A stretch of DNA of 64,000 bases from Larix kaempferi (GCA_027924585.1 BSBM01000059.1:6200001-6264000), one strand, 5' to 3'. Counted from the first letter of the stretch, positions 23,881 to 37,190 are shown. The notes: a model not told the origin generated them from the letters alone. A program made the numbers and translations.

Positions 23881-26070
23881 GCATATCTCTATCTTTCCTC
23901 CACCTTTATTATTCAACTTTGTGATGCTTTTATTTTTTTTACATTTCTCAAGCTATAAAATATGTACATTATGTGCTGCAAATATTAATTTTTAATTTTA
24001 GTTCACTAACTTGTACAAAGTTGTAATTTTAATCTTTAGTCATTACTATTTCTAGTGCTTCATTTTTCAAAATGAAGTAGTTGTTATGCACAACTTTTAC
24101 TGATCTTTCATTTCATGCAATCGATCAAAATTACCAAGTTCATTTTTAGGAATCATCTAAAGCATACAATTTCAGCTTCATAAAGCCAAATTATTTCATT
24201 AAAGAAACTCAATTTTTTCACTATATTTAAAAATACGAATTCAAGTGAATTTGCAAATATCTTTTTATGCATTAAAAATGACTAAGTAAATTTCTTAAGC
24301 ATGAGAAAAGTATAAATTATTGTTTCATTTTAATACTAGCGACTAAAGTTTTTTTGGGGGGAATTAATTGCATAACGCATATTCATTTTTCTACAAATAT
24401 TTTGCATTAATTTATCTTTGTCCACTAATTAGTTAATTAATCTCATCTTCAAAAATTAAAGGATGGATGGTTAGATAGGATGCATATATTTATTTAATGG
24501 ACTCACATTCTTGTTTTGAAAGCATTATTGCATTTAATCACGCAAATCATATCCCGCTTTCATTTATTTATGAATTTGACGCCATTGATTAACCTTGATA
24601 GTCGTATCTATTCGAGGGCCCTAAACACAACCCGGGATTCCATCCACATCCTCCCCTTGAAAAACACCCTGAGGTTTGTTTACAGTGTTGTTCCCGAACC
24701 GTGTCATTTTGAGCATCAACACACTCTTCTCAACAACCCCTTAAAAATGGATATATTTTTTTAAATATTTACTTATTTATTTTCTAAAACAATTATTTTG
24801 TTCTAAAAATATTAATGTTTTAAAACCTTTAAATAATATTATATTGAAAAATTGTATTGTTTCACCAAAAGTAAATACATGTAATTTTATCTTTTCTTTA
24901 ATGCAATAATAGCAATCTATTTTCACCATTAATTTGGAAATGATTTATCTAATTAAAAACTCCACCATATTTTGGTTTGTTAAATTGTGAGTTCTGTTAG
25001 AATTATAATGTTTCACCTGCACTAGATGTTGGAAAAAATATATGTGTCTCAACCCCATAGCAAAAAGAATGTTCGAGTTTTTTTTTGTAAATGTGAAATC
25101 CATGTTGCATATGACATTCAGAGAGCATTTGATTTCAAAGGAGTACATTGTGGAATTGAATGTGTTGAAAGACACATTAGTTATAATAATAATTGGGCTT
25201 ATTTGATTTCTAAAGGGTGCACCATGGAATTTCATGTTTCAGCTAAAGTATTGAGAGGCACCTTGCTATATAATTTTAGCCATAAAATAGTTAAATGCAA
25301 AAAGGCATTTAGTCATCAAGTTAGGATTAGCAAGGTCGGATCTTCATTAATGCACTAGTGAGCGAGGATGGATCTTACCCTCTGATTTGGGGATGCTTTG
25401 AATGTTCATTATTCACAAATTATGGACCATATACAAGAATTTTCATCATCAACATAAAGCATACCCTTTTATCTGAATAGATATTTTATGACAGGGTAAA
25501 ACTTTATAGGAGTGGGCTAAGGGTTAAGTAAAACATTGTGTTTCTACTCTCTCAAAAATATATTTTTCCCCAAAATTTTAGTGCTTTTTAGTGGAATCCA
25601 AAATCTGCAATTTCGCTTTGTCAAAACTATAATTGTTTTAATTAAAATGTGTGATTAAGATGTTTACGTGAACTTATTATTATAGCATTGTAATATCAAC
25701 GACAAACTTTTCATGCTACAATTTTTTTAGCTAGCCATTCAAGCAAGATAGAGATTTTTTATTAAACTTTTACACCAAGACTAATCCATCTTTCAAGGTG
25801 CAAACTTTTAACTTTAACCCTTCCCATATAGATTTACAATTTAGCCACTCCCGAGCTATAGGAGGGAAGATTGTACACTATTGGCCAATGGCCCCTTTCT
25901 CTATTGATAGTTGATGCATGGTCTATTTTTCAATACGACTTACATGTGTGGATAGTTAATGCCTAAGCAAGGGTTAATAAGCAATAACAATTCTCTTAGC
26001 GTTATATATTGTCCATGTTCAATAATTGTTCTAACTTTTAAGTTATGCACAACAAACACTTACAAAAAAT
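23881..26070. other. AT-rich intergenic DNA, nothing assigned
   Basis: Very AT-rich sequence with no recognisable gene. A plus-strand frame at 25026-25358 (110 codons) has no recognisable domain. No element boundaries were seen. Confidence 0.4.
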
Positions 26071-26075
26071 TCTAA

Positions 26076-26422
26076 AAAAAGGCACGGGATAGGGAGCTTA
26101 GCTGCTATTTTACCCTATAATTAGACTCTGCATTAGAGGGAGGCATTAAGAAACTAGGTTGTCTCTTCAACTTAGCAAATTGGAGATATTTCTTAACATT
26201 ATCTTATTAGCTAATGGGTGTATAAATATAATATCACTAAGTCATTCATTATAAATAAAATATGAATAAAATTATGAAAAAAGGCATGGGATAGGGAGCT
26301 TAGCTGTTATTTTACCCTATAATTACACTTTGCATAAGAGGGAGGCATTCAACTTAGCAAATTAGAGATATTTATTAACATTATCTTATTAGCTAATGGG
26401 CGTATAAATATAATATCGATTA
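26076..26422. repeat. Tandem duplication, ~201 bp offset
   Basis: Two copies start AAAAAAGGCA(C/T)GGGATAGGGA and end AATGGG(T/C)GTATAAATATAAT. The second lacks an internal segment of the first. A partial third match (ACATTATCTTATTAGCTAAT) occurs near 26779. Confidence 0.75.
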
Positions 26423-26985
26423 TTTTTATGTAGTATAGAATTATATTAAAAACAAATTAATAACAATTTCACATTTATAGTATACTTTGTTTTACCTTGT
26501 ATTTGTATTTATTCTAAAAATATGTTTTCAATTATATGAATCTATTACTTTGAAACTTTGAAAATAATTATTAATTTCTTCTTGAAAAATATCACAATCC
26601 ATTTTTTATATTAAATCAATAAATAATTAATTTATGTGAACATAAATTGAAGTTGAAGAGTAATAAAATTATTGAGACTACATAAAATTTGTACTATGGT
26701 CTACTAGAAGGTCTATGATATCGATTACAAAGTCAGAGATGTGTTCTCCTCTCATGTCGCTAAGGAAATTTTGTTGAACATTATCTTATTAGCTAATTCG
26801 ACGTTAAATATTAACTTTCAGAGCTTTATGTCGAATATTATAATAACTAATTAGAGATATTTCTGATTGATAACTCTTAGCAAATTTTATACAAACCTTA
26901 AGGATTTCATTCCTAGAGCCCCGTGCTCTTAATTGCCCAGGAATAGAACTTTCTCGGATCCTACCATTCACAAAATTCTTTTAGT

Positions 26986-27342
26986 GTCATGGGATACTAT
27001 TTAAAGGTTAGATTGTTGGAGACAGATAACACATGTATGGTACACTTACATCCATTGAGGTTTGAAAGCTTTTCAAAGATAAAAAGACCAAGGACTCTGG
27101 ATGATTGCATTCTTTTAGGAAAACATTTTGTGATGAAGGTGATTGAATCTCTAGATAGGAGGTTCACATATCTTCCTATATTTAATGTTGCTAAGTTTTT
27201 CAGTCCTTGATACTATTGTGAACAAATGGAGGATAGAGACTCTGAAACAAAAAGATGGTTGAAATGTTTATGTGAAAAGTTTAATGCTAGGGACTCACCT
27301 ATTGTGGATACCACTAAATTTTTCAATGAAATGGATTAATTT
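26986..27342 (+). pseudogene. hAT transposase remnant
   Basis: The plus strand reads HLHPLRFESFSKIKRPRTLD, later KVIESLDRRFTYLPIFNVAK and FFSP, then a TGA; the same frame continues EQMEDRDSETKRWLKCLCEK. The order ViesLDrRF...lpiFNaakfFSP...r......WL resembles the middle of hAT-family transposase-like proteins, ahead of the C-terminal dimerisation domain. At least two stop codons interrupt it, and neither the BED zinc finger nor the hATC dimerisation motif was found nearby. It is a dead fragment of a cut-and-paste DNA transposon. Family assignment is by pattern only. Confidence 0.55.
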
Positions 27343-27689
27343 ATTTGTACGATTTATAAATCATAACCTAAAATGCATATGTTTGGAACATGGAATCTAT
27401 GTCGAGACGGACCTGGATGGTTTTAAGGCTTTCCCTATTTGATGCGATTGCCGAAAGCTATCTTTGAATTCCAGCAAGTACAACATTGTGTGATAGAGGC
27501 TTCTCAAAATTAAACATGATTATAAATAATGATATATTAGGACTTTCATTAGTGACATTGGATATTGGTGTAGGAGCATCGGGGCCATTATCCATGGCAA
27601 CAAAATGAAGAGGAATCGTTGAGAAGAGTCGAGACTTCCGCAGCACGAGCATGGGAATTTGGGATGAAAAGGTCGGGGAAGACTAGAAG

Positions 27690-28540
27690 CCAACTTGAGT
27701 CGATCCAACCAAGTCACAGTGAAGACAGAAAGCTAGTCTGTAAACTAGGAGAGTCGGCGGAGAGACTGACGAGATGACGACGATGACAACAAGATAGCCG
27801 ACATAGGTGGCAACGACGACTATGAAGCAACCGAAGGATATGAAGATGATCAGAGTTGTGGGTAGATCTAGCCGAGGATGGATATAGAAGCTATCTGAAT
27901 GGGTAGCCAAAAGTGAAGGAAAGAGGATGTGTAGACTGGAGAGAAGCAGTTGAGCAGGTAAATAATGAGATGGTGAAGAAATTCGATGATCGTGGAGTGG
28001 AGTCGACAGGAGGAAAGCAGTTGGAGGAAAGGGCGACTGGTTGAAATGGAGAAGTTGGGCTTGATTCAGACATGAGTAGAAGACAACTTTAAGAGCATTC
28101 AAAGGGAATATCAACTCACTTGGAAGAAGAGGAACATGTGGAGAAGGAGGAAACTTACCAAGTCGTGATAGAGGCGAAGGACCAATCGAAGAATGGTCAC
28201 GACAATGGAAGGGTCGACGGAAGGAGAATTGACGACGAAAATCATGGCAGTAGGATAGGTATATGGAAGTTGACAAGGGGAAGGTCGACTCCAGGTCTTG
28301 TCGAAGGAGGTAGTTGGAAGGAGGCGGGTGAAGAACAACTGGCAGTTAAAGGGAGGTCGGATTTAAAGCCGACGCGGAGATAGAGGAAGGAGTGCCGACA
28401 AGGATCGGTCGGATCGCTCCAAGTAGTATTAGAGTCGGAAGCTGGCCGACGGACAGAAGGTGCTGATGAGGATCAGTTGGGCAGTGAAAAAAGTTTGGGG
28501 TGAAGAGGAGATCTTGGGATGTAGCCTAAGAGGACATCGA
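27690..28540. other. Purine-biased region, probably part of an LTR element
   Basis: The plus strand is rich in GGAAG, GTCGA and GAGTCGG-type motifs. Overlapping long frames on the minus strand (up to 197 codons) are Ser/Leu/Pro/His-rich and appear to follow from the base bias, so they are not called as genes. Because an LTR-like end follows immediately, this may be LTR U3 or internal sequence of an old retrotransposon. Confidence 0.3.
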
Positions 28541-29002
28541 CATCATATATGTTGCAGCAGGAGATCGACTGAGAGGAGAACAAGTTTATCTCGAGATGCC
28601 GATCGACTGGAGAGTCGAAGCGCATAAGGGAAAAGCCACGACGTGAGAGTAGTTGTAGCATTAAATGTAGAGTAACAACATTTGTTGGAGATGCCAGTTT
28701 GCACAACATTCCAAGGAGAATTCAACAAGAAGCGAGAGGCTTCTAGAAGCTGTAGGAGCGGGAGATTAAGGTGATGGATGAAGGTTATAAATACATATCG
28801 AAGCATTGAAGAAGGGTTTTGTTTTTGGTAAAAACTTTGACCGCAGGCCAAAGAGTTAGCCTTTGTATGAGAAAACAATCACCAACTTTAATTGAGTAGT
28901 GAAAATTGCGTATTATGAACAAGGACTTCACCTTGAATGTAATCGTATCATTGCAATTTGATTTTCAGTAATAAATAGAAATCCATTATTGGTGGCACCA
29001 TC
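28541..29002 (+). mobile_element. Possible LTR R-U5 end with primer-like site
   Basis: GGTTATAAATACATATC at about 28785 looks like a TATA box. It is followed by AATAAATAGAAATCC near 28971, a polyadenylation-like region, and then TGGTGGCACCATCTGTG at 28991-29007, which resembles the TGGCGCC-type primer sites directly downstream of some plant Gypsy LTRs. This order is that of a 5' LTR end. No second LTR or gag/pol coding sequence was found, so it could be a solo or truncated LTR. Boundaries are uncertain. Confidence 0.3.
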
Positions 29003-32000
29003 TGTGTTGTGTGAATGTTGAGTGTGTGGGTGTCTATTTGTGCTTATGTTGCGTGCTTTGATCGGCAAACCCACTTCCTCGAGTGGATTCTGCCACCATC
29101 ATATATGTTAATGTTTCACTCTCTTAGTTTAACTCATGGTCTAAATGGGGTAGATTGGAATGATATTTATGATGTATGGAATTAAATGAAAACTAGAAAG
29201 ATTCTTCCTTTGTGAAAATAAATTGATGTTTTCAATGATTTAAGCGCAATACTTTTGAAGAATATCAAATGAATCGAAGAAAAAATATGTTTTCTTATTT
29301 TTTTGTTGGAATTTGCTCATTTATCTAACATAGTCATAATTTTGAGGACTTTACTAATTTCAAAGAAAATTTCGTTTTTTTCTTTGGTTTCATTGAAAAT
29401 TTACCATTTTTTCATGAATGGAGTGTTCAATTGTTTCAGATTGTAAAAATTTGGAAGGGAAACATTTGTTTTTCGCATTTTATTTAAGGGTTTAGTTAAT
29501 TTACACTTGTTAATTGAAGTGCAATTATTTATATCGCTCTTCGTCTTTTAAAGGCTAGAGGAATATACGCCAATCAGATTGAAATTAAGACCCACCCTTA
29601 AAATTTGATCATTAATTCTAAAGTTGTAGAGTTCAACTTTATAGCATATTTGCGAGGCATGTTTAAGACATAATTAATTATATAATATTACATTTTATAT
29701 ATAAAAAATATATATTAATATAATACAAGTTAAATAGGTTTCTTTATGACCATGTGTATTTTAACTAAAAATATTAATAGATAATAGATAAGTTAGAGAT
29801 TATATCATAGACTACATAAGTTAGAGTTTTGGTGTCCACCGCCAGATATATAGTAATCCATCGATGGTCAAATTGCATTGACTATTTTTGGTTAACGAAA
29901 CTATATCTATGTTCCTAAAGTTAAACTTTATAATTCAAAAAAAATATCTTTTTAACTATTCTTTAAGACTATTTATCTAGTATACAATTCGCTAAATGTG
30001 TGACATGACCAAGATATGACAACCTTTCATGTTATTGTAGGCGGCGTTGTTATGAGAAAATAAACTTAAAAAAATAGTCATTTGCTGACCTGACAAGGGT
30101 GTTGGATATGGGCCGAATTTTCGTGATTGCGAGCCACACTCCAGCCCTTCCATACCCCGGTCGTCCACAACACACTTCAATGTTAAGGCGCAACCAAATA
30201 GTCTATCAACTTCCACAAGACCATTCAAAAGTAATGGTGGTTCATTCTATGACTGTTTCTGTATACAGGGGAGTGACACGACGATGAAGTAATAACTATT
30301 ACTACCAGCCCTACTATGTCTCGTACACATTCTTGATTTTCTTCTTATGTTCCGCTGGATTTGTTGGTTGGTTTATTTTTACATTCAGATTAAAAGAACA
30401 AAGGAAGACAAAGATCAATAGCTATAGTAGATCACTCATACTCCTTTTTTTATCCATATCGTATGTTTAGTATGTTCACCTATGTGAGATAACTGATATT
30501 TTGACCATAATTTAATTACGTGGTTAGCGAGATGGATTTTGCTATTTGTTACCTTTGAATAATAATATTCCGACATATGTACCTTGTGCATGCCCACGTG
30601 TCTTAATTACAAACGTTTTACGAGGCATGGACTTTAACTCTCGTCGCTTCTGCCCCTCCGTTCATTCAATCAATTGGTGCTTCTAGAATTTTCCCTTTGA
30701 AGGTGTTCTCAAGTTCGATTCTACGCACATTCTAGTCCATATTCCAAAATATTCGTGGTAAGGTTTCTCAATCGTTCGGTCAAGTCATGTCTTTGTTGTA
30801 GTTTATTTGTATATAATTGATGGGTTATAATAGTGATTCTCCACGTTATTCTGTTGTGGTTTATCATCTAGTTACTTGTTACACATGTTTCTCGAGGGTT
30901 ATTCCTTCAACGTGGGTTAATATGTGTATTTGTGAGAAGGAATGGTATCTTCCTGCGATCTAGGAAGGGGACCCTTCTTCATCTACACCAAATTGTAAAA
31001 TATAAACACCTATCAATGCAACTATTCAATTGAAACATTAAGTATTTGGGAATACAGTGAATTTGTCGATATCTTTGAATTGCCACCTACCATCTCTACA
31101 CCGTTGTTCGCCATGTATATACAACAAAGTATGGGAGGAAGCTATGGCTCATACTACAAAGATTGAAAGACTCGTCCCTCCATGACAATACAACTGGAAA
31201 TGTATGCATTTAGCAATGTTTAGTAGGCCATGAATGCCTGAAACATATTTCCCATTATCCTACACCATGCAAGCCATTAAAGAGTAAGAAAATGACATGC
31301 AATTGATTTTGAAGCAAATAGAGCCTCGACAATAAAAGCATACAACCTGTGACAGATTCCATTCCAATTGCAAGTCTCATCCACTGAGTCTAATTTTAAG
31401 CTTTAAAGTATTACTATCACCTAGTTCCGAATTGAAGCCACACACCTCTAAATATTGCTCTCATGCCATTCAAAATCAAGGCAGGCTTGAACTTTCTGAG
31501 GTAGAAATCGACAATTAAACATAGATTTACTGAAGAAATATTATAATAGCTAATTAGAGATATGGTAAATTACATAGATTTTTAGGAGTTACAAATTTGG
31601 TTTATAATAGCTACTAAAGAAACATTTATTACTACTTTGCATAGATTTGGTAGGATGATTGCTATAGATTTATCAATAAATCATAATAAATTTTAATGGT
31701 GCAATAGCCTTTTTGGTTTTGTGTTTTCACATATATAATGGAAATATAGAATGTTGTTGTTAGGTCAACAATTTAACGAATCGATAATACTACCTAGCCC
31801 TTTACATTTGTTACCCATGAACGCGCCCCAGCTTAACACTTAGTTACGGTAACAACCTTTTACTAATTATATTACCCATCTACCTACATACTAATAACTC
31901 AGCCTTTTTTTAAACCTCATACATTTACCCTCAGCCTTGGGAACTTTAACTCAGCCATGCATATGAACTCAACTATACTTGAATCCCTATGAACAAAACT

Positions 32001-33540
32001 TGACGAATACCACCTTACCTATGGACACCTTTCCGACCTATAACTATCTGACAACCACTATTCTCCATACACCTTTTGAGTCTTTATATAGTGGATAGAT
32101 CCCATATAGGCCACCAAAGGACCTAGTAATGTAAGCTTTCTTTGAGCATATATGATGGCCGCTTTAAGAAGTACGTTCCATCCTTACTTTCTGTGTCTGC
32201 TTTAAGGAAAGTCCTATCATATTGAATCCTTTATGCTGCTTTCTGGTTGCATTATGCCTACCGAGGAGACCTGCACGCGGGTCTACCCCCTCTTTCCTGC
32301 ACTTCAGGATGCTAAGTAAGCATGACACATCTAGGCTTGAAGTGCTACCGAACGAGTAGTTGTTTGGAGGATAAATAAAATATTTATGCTTACCGAACCT
32401 GAGCTTAAGCGGATGTGAAGTTGACGAAGTTAAGATGCCGAAGTAACTAGTGTGAGGTGGCTTGTGCTTTGCTTTTTTTGTTTTTGGATATGCATGTATA
32501 TAATGAAATCATTGGGAATAGACTTTGAAAACCTATACATCAGACCTACGCCTTGGGTGGGACTCTTGGAAACCTATGCTGACTTGGAAACTCTCATCTT
32601 TGGTTGGACCTTAAACTCATCAATACCCACTTGGTACGCCTCCTGGGGAACTCGCACTCTGCCTTTGGACTATCCTTTGGAAATCGGACTTTGGTTGGAA
32701 TATTCCTGGGAACCTATCATCTGACCTCACCCTTAGGACCTGAAACTCAGCATTTGAAAAATCCTCCCTCAACCTTTTGTTGTATTCTGATTCTATTGAT
32801 ATGGTATTGGGATATATGGGCATCCTATTCTCCAGGAAGAAAGGAATATAGAGCCATATTATATTATTAAGGAGAGTTGGTGGCACTAGATACAGAACTG
32901 GGTTCATAGTAACTAGGAGGTAACTAGAAGTGAAGATTGGATACCTTTCTGGAACCTGTAAAACATGCCATGGATATCTTGAGGGCCACTCATTGTACGG
33001 ATCCTCTTGGTAGTTTGTCCATTGCCTTTTTAGTAGTGCATCTGACCTCAAGGTTTTTTCCTTTTTTTTATCCGGCCCGGTTCATGTTCTCGGCACAACT
33101 ATAGTAGTTATGAACCCTGCGAGCAATAGAGTTGTACCGTTCAATTATCTCATTGTTAGTGGATCCCGAGGGGACCCTTTTATCATAATAATTGGGTTCG
33201 AGGCCTTATCCTCATTCTCGCTCTAAGGCGATCAATCGGAGCAGCTTATTGGTTATCTTCGTCATAGTCGGTGAACACCTTCAATCCAAGGATTATAATA
33301 CTAGTAGTGCTATCATAACCCATGTTTAGCCTCAGCTCCTTTCCTAGGAATGAAGATATCTCCCCACCGTGTCAACAAAAACATCCATCGGAGGCAATGA
33401 AATTGAAATAAATATAGGTTGTAAACCATTGGTCCCTCCAAACTAAGGGTTTTATAGCCTTCTAGGGCTTATAAATGCTTTCAATAACAAAATAACTTTT
33501 GATTTGAACCATTATAGGGTAGTTACTAAGGATGAAATTT
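29003..33540. other. Intergenic DNA, no gene recognised
   Basis: AT-rich to about 32 kb, then more balanced. The region 32480-32760 has degenerate internal repeats around TTGGAAACYTATGC and CTTTGGTTGGA that keep frames open on both strands; no protein family is recognised in them. Nothing else could be assigned. Confidence 0.35.
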
Positions 33541-33562
33541 AAGCCCTTTGCAAGTAATTCTT

Positions 33563-33950
33563 TTATCTATAGGGTTTCATTGAGATATACAATTTATAAG
33601 TAGAACCTTTCGGGGCTTCTTTCTTTCTTTCCAAAGCTCGAATCACTAATTTGTCACAGAGACTTTGGGTCTGCATGTGAATGTTTTGCATCCCTGTACC
33701 TCCACATTTTATTGGAGTTAAATATAAATTATAGTTAAGCTTGTGAGAGCCTTTGTTGCTAGAGTTGTTGGTCCACTGAAAACTCTGCAGGGCCTTCTCT
33801 AGATTTTCATAAGCCTTCATGGAAGGGACCCACCATGGAGAGGAATAAATAGTGTGACAACCAAGATTGCACTACAAATTTGGAATTGACTCATGAAGGC
33901 TAGGAGTTTGGTCATCCATTTTGCTATTTGTTTGTAAACCCTCTACACAA
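33563..33950 (-). pseudogene. LINE reverse transcriptase fragment
   Basis: The minus strand at about 33950-33840 reads AKWMTKLLAFMSQFQICSAI, resembling the KL..WktklLS.agRiqLi.sVL segment just after the RT domain of plant L1-type LINEs. After a one-base frame shift it continues YSSPWWVPSMKAYENLEKAL and QSFQWTNNSSNKG, followed by PIKCGGTGMQNIHMQ, the equivalent of the fLWgg...p...GGLGl.d segment. The downstream portion is an open frame from 33820 to 33563. Endonuclease, YxDD core and RNase H are absent. It is a 3'-end remnant of a non-LTR retrotransposon copied toward lower coordinates. Confidence 0.62.
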
Positions 33951-35670
33951 CTACCTCTCAAAGCTCTTTAGGAAACCTTGGAAGGTAAAGGGAATTCCAA
34001 TAAAAAATATGTAACGTACTTGATTCCTTCATTTGTACCTTGAATAAATGGAGCACTTCCATCTCAGATACTCACATGCAATGCTCTGTAAACTATTGTG
34101 GATATTCTACTAGAACAGTCTGTAACAATAGATCATATAATATTCTACAATCTTTTCTCATATAGTGTTTTTACTGTAGATTGTAGATTGAATGTTACTA
34201 GTTTAATGTCTGAAAAAACTGAGATCACTAAAATTGAAATGAAAGAAGTTAAGCAAATAGCACACCATTTACACAATGAACACAAAATGTACTTTGGTAA
34301 AATGCAATATGAGAAAAGCCTCACTAGAAGGTGAGGCCTATTCTCTTGCTTTTTTATTCTCAGTTATAAATGCAAGTACAAATAAAGTGCACTCACTATG
34401 GAGTTGCTATGGAAATTGTGGCCTTAATCATTGCGATAGGATCTTTTACTTCCTCTCTCATACTTCACTATCCCACTCCTAGATCTTTGTTCTACTATAG
34501 AACAATAAATAATACAATAACAATGGAGCTCCCTTTTCTAGCGGCCTAGTATTAAACATAGTCTAGTGTTAGGGTAAGGGTTTATACATGCCTCAACCCC
34601 CAATCAGTGTTAAGGTTTTGGACCCTCTTTAATCTTTTTGAAGGTTTGACAAAAAAAGGTTGTTTAAGGCATCAAATGGGATTTGGAAGGTTTTGGACCC
34701 CAAATAACCAAAGCGGGACTTACCCATAAAATGGGCCCTACAAGCCAATAGATTCAATTTTTCCACCTATCGAGTACCAAGATACATTACAAAATAGATA
34801 ATGATCCATTTTTAATTATGCCAATACTTTTATTTGTATATTTTATAGATCTCTATTCAATCTCTTAACATCACAAAGAAAAATGTAAAAAACACAAATT
34901 GCACAAGCATCACTGTTTAGTTCAAGATCATAATTTCTTCATCTTGCTAGATGACAATTACTGATAAATTACTAGTGACAGATCCTTCTTATAACCCGAT
35001 CTTGTTGACTCAATTATTTAGCATAAAAGGAATAAAAATAAGGCAATTGACCCAGTAGAATAAACAGATTCACCAACACAGGGAATTAGAGTAAAAGCCA
35101 AATTCATAGCGATCCACCAGTAGTAGAGTTCCTGGTAAAATATTAAGTAGCCAATCCATATCATCCGTTTTCTTAAGATCTTGATCCCATGACGGTTGAT
35201 CTATCACCAGTGTATGTGCAAGTTGGAATCCTAGCATACTCCCCCACAATTATGATTGCTACCACTTGCCCCCATGACGAGAGGAGACGTTCAAATACGT
35301 CCGTGTTACCAACGAACGAACAAACAAACGATTCACTGTCCACTGCCAACCTGCCCAGTATGCTTAAGGCATCCACCCAAGTCCATGTCACCAAAGCACA
35401 ACACGTATTCACCAGATTCAACAACACGCCCACATTCCCCATCCGCATTCTACCATTCACATATTCCCCATAATTCCCTAGCTCACTTACCCTAATGGAA
35501 CAATTGTACGGATATTGCGAGGGAAATAATACATTCCAATACTCCTACAAATGCACATGGAGGGTGACACAAGGCATGTTAATGACATGATACGATCACA
35601 CGATGAACTCAAAGAGATGAGGTTACTGATAATAGGTTACACTTTGAGGTTAGATTACACAATGAGTGAG
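33951..35670. other. Intergenic DNA, nothing assigned
   Basis: No family-level coding similarity. The frames at 35173-35495 on both strands overlap each other and have no recognisable domain. Confidence 0.4.
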
Positions 35671-35671
35671 G

Positions 35672-36555
35672 TTTGTGACCCCCCTCATAGAGGTCAACAG
35701 AGGAAGTTTTAAACCCCCCTCGTAGACCCCTTCATAGAGACCTACAGGGACGATTTTGAACCCCCTTCATAGATACCTACAAGGGAAGTTGTGAACCCCC
35801 CTCATAATCCCCCTCATACAAACCTACAGGGACGGTTTGGAACCCCCCTAGTGGAGGACTATAGGGGCGGTTTCAAACCCCCCTCGCAGAGGCCTATAGG
35901 GGCGGTTGTGAACCCCCCTCGTATAGTCCTACAGGGGCGGTTTGGAACCCCCCTTGTAGAGGCCTATAGAGGCATTTTAGAACCCCCCTCGTAGAGGCTT
36001 ATAGGGGCGAGTTTGAACCCCCCTCGTAGAGGCCTAGAGATGCATTTTGAAACCCCCCTCGTAGAGGCCTATAGGGGCGGTTTGGAACCCCCCTCGTAGA
36101 TTCCTATAGGGGCGGTTTGTAACCCCCCTCGTAGATTCCTATAGGGGCGGTTTGGAAACCCCCTCGTAGAGGCCTATAGGGGCAGTTTGGAACCCCCCTC
36201 GTAGAGGCCTACAGAGGCGGTTTAAACCCCCCATGTAGAGACCTACAGGGGGGGTTCTGAATCCCCCTCGTCGCAAGCTATGGGGGCAATTAACAACCCC
36301 CCCATAACCACCTACAATATCAATTTAAAACCCCCCTCATAGACACCTATAGTGGTTGTTAAGAACCCCCCTCATAGACACCTATAGTGGTTGTTAAGAA
36401 TACCCCTCATAGAAACCTATAGTGGTTGTTAACATAGCAAGCTACGGGGGCAGTTTTAAAACCCCCTCATAGTTTTCTACAAGGTCAATTTAGAACCCCC
36501 CTCATAGCCACCTACAATATCAGTTTAGAACCCCCCCTATAGCTACCTCTATAGC
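35672..36555. repeat. Minisatellite of ~25 copies of a 35 bp foldback unit
   Basis: The consensus on the plus strand is TTTGGAACCCCCCTCGTAGA followed by GGCCTATAGGGGCGG (35 bp). I count 25-27 units including shortened ones. Central copies (about 35836-36220) are the most uniform and the outer copies drift, the usual pattern of unequal crossing-over. Each unit has a C6 run and a G4 run and can form an imperfect hairpin: CCCTCGTAG can pair with CTATAGGGG around a four-base loop, with one mismatch and two G-T pairs. It also holds AGGCCT, a perfect six-base palindrome. A plus-strand frame (35791-35994) runs through several units, but 35 is not divisible by three, so each copy is read in a different frame and no protein is implied. 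Confidence 0.9.
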
Positions 36556-36612
36556 CATAATAAATCATAATAAAATATATTTTATTAAAAATACCAATAT
36601 TTCAATATCAAT

Positions 36613-36682
36613 AGGGTACGGAGGAATCAAACCACCAACCTCCTGCTTGTAAGGCATACACTCTACCATTGAGCTAGCACCC
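36613..36682 (-). tRNA. Degenerate tRNA-like sequence, UAC (Val-like) loop
   Basis: Read on the minus strand it starts GGGTGCTAGCTCAATGGTAG, containing a good A box, and ends GGTTTGATTCCTCCGTACCC, containing a B-box-like T arm. Between them lies a CTTACAA anticodon loop with anticodon TAC. The acceptor stem pairs at about six of seven positions; the anticodon and T stems have mismatches, and the length is only about 70 nt. It resembles a decayed nuclear or organelle-derived tRNA, or a tRNA-derived SINE head. A functional tRNA is unlikely. Confidence 0.4.
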
Positions 36683-36689
36683 TTTAAGA

Positions 36690-37190
36690 GTTAGGGAGAT
36701 GAGCAACATTAACACCCATATTGCATTATTTTTAAGTCTAAGAAAAGACAATAAGAATGTTCAGGAGATGATTGTAACAGGATATACACATGTACCCAAA
36801 TATCTACAGATTATCATGCAAGAGCAACCTGCTCTTTGAAATCCTCACAAGGCATAAGAACTATAATTCCAAACTTTTCGATTGCTTACTAAAACAACAA
36901 AAATGCTGAAAAAAATTGCATACAATTTGCAGACACAAATTTCAATCATGTGATATGCATTTCATAACATAGTGCAGTTATTCTTATTGTAGACATGACA
37001 TATTGATGCAGTTGAGGAGCTCAATAGTTTGTGCATGGAAGGCCAATATTAAAGACGAATCATCTTCCTTGTTGGTCTCTTCAAGGATAAAGCTTACTTT
37101 CCATTGGAAGTTTCTCTTTTATCAAATATATCTATAATGACATTAGGAAGACTCCTAAAAATAAACCTGAGACAAATAGGGACATCACAT
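36690..37190. other. Intergenic DNA, nothing assigned
   Basis: No gene or repeat recognised. The following RNase H relic may extend a little into the right end of this block. Confidence 0.35.

Noticed and set aside
27683-28338. 197-codon minus-strand ORF
   Set aside because: It is a low-complexity Ser/Leu/Pro/His-rich frame opposite a purine-rich strand, overlaps other open frames and has no family motif.
32452-33051. Overlapping ORFs on both strands rich in Trp and Tyr
   Set aside because: They are produced by degenerate internal repeats of TTGGAAACY and CTTTGGTTGGA type. Both strands are open, and no domain is recognisable.
35791-35994. Plus-strand ORF through the minisatellite
   Set aside because: The 35 bp unit is not a multiple of three, so successive copies are read in different frames. 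The open frame follows from the GC-rich repeat.
35672-36555. CRISPR-like array of evenly spaced repeats
   Set aside because: The repeats are contiguous without unique spacers, drift gradually and lie in plant nuclear DNA with no cas genes.
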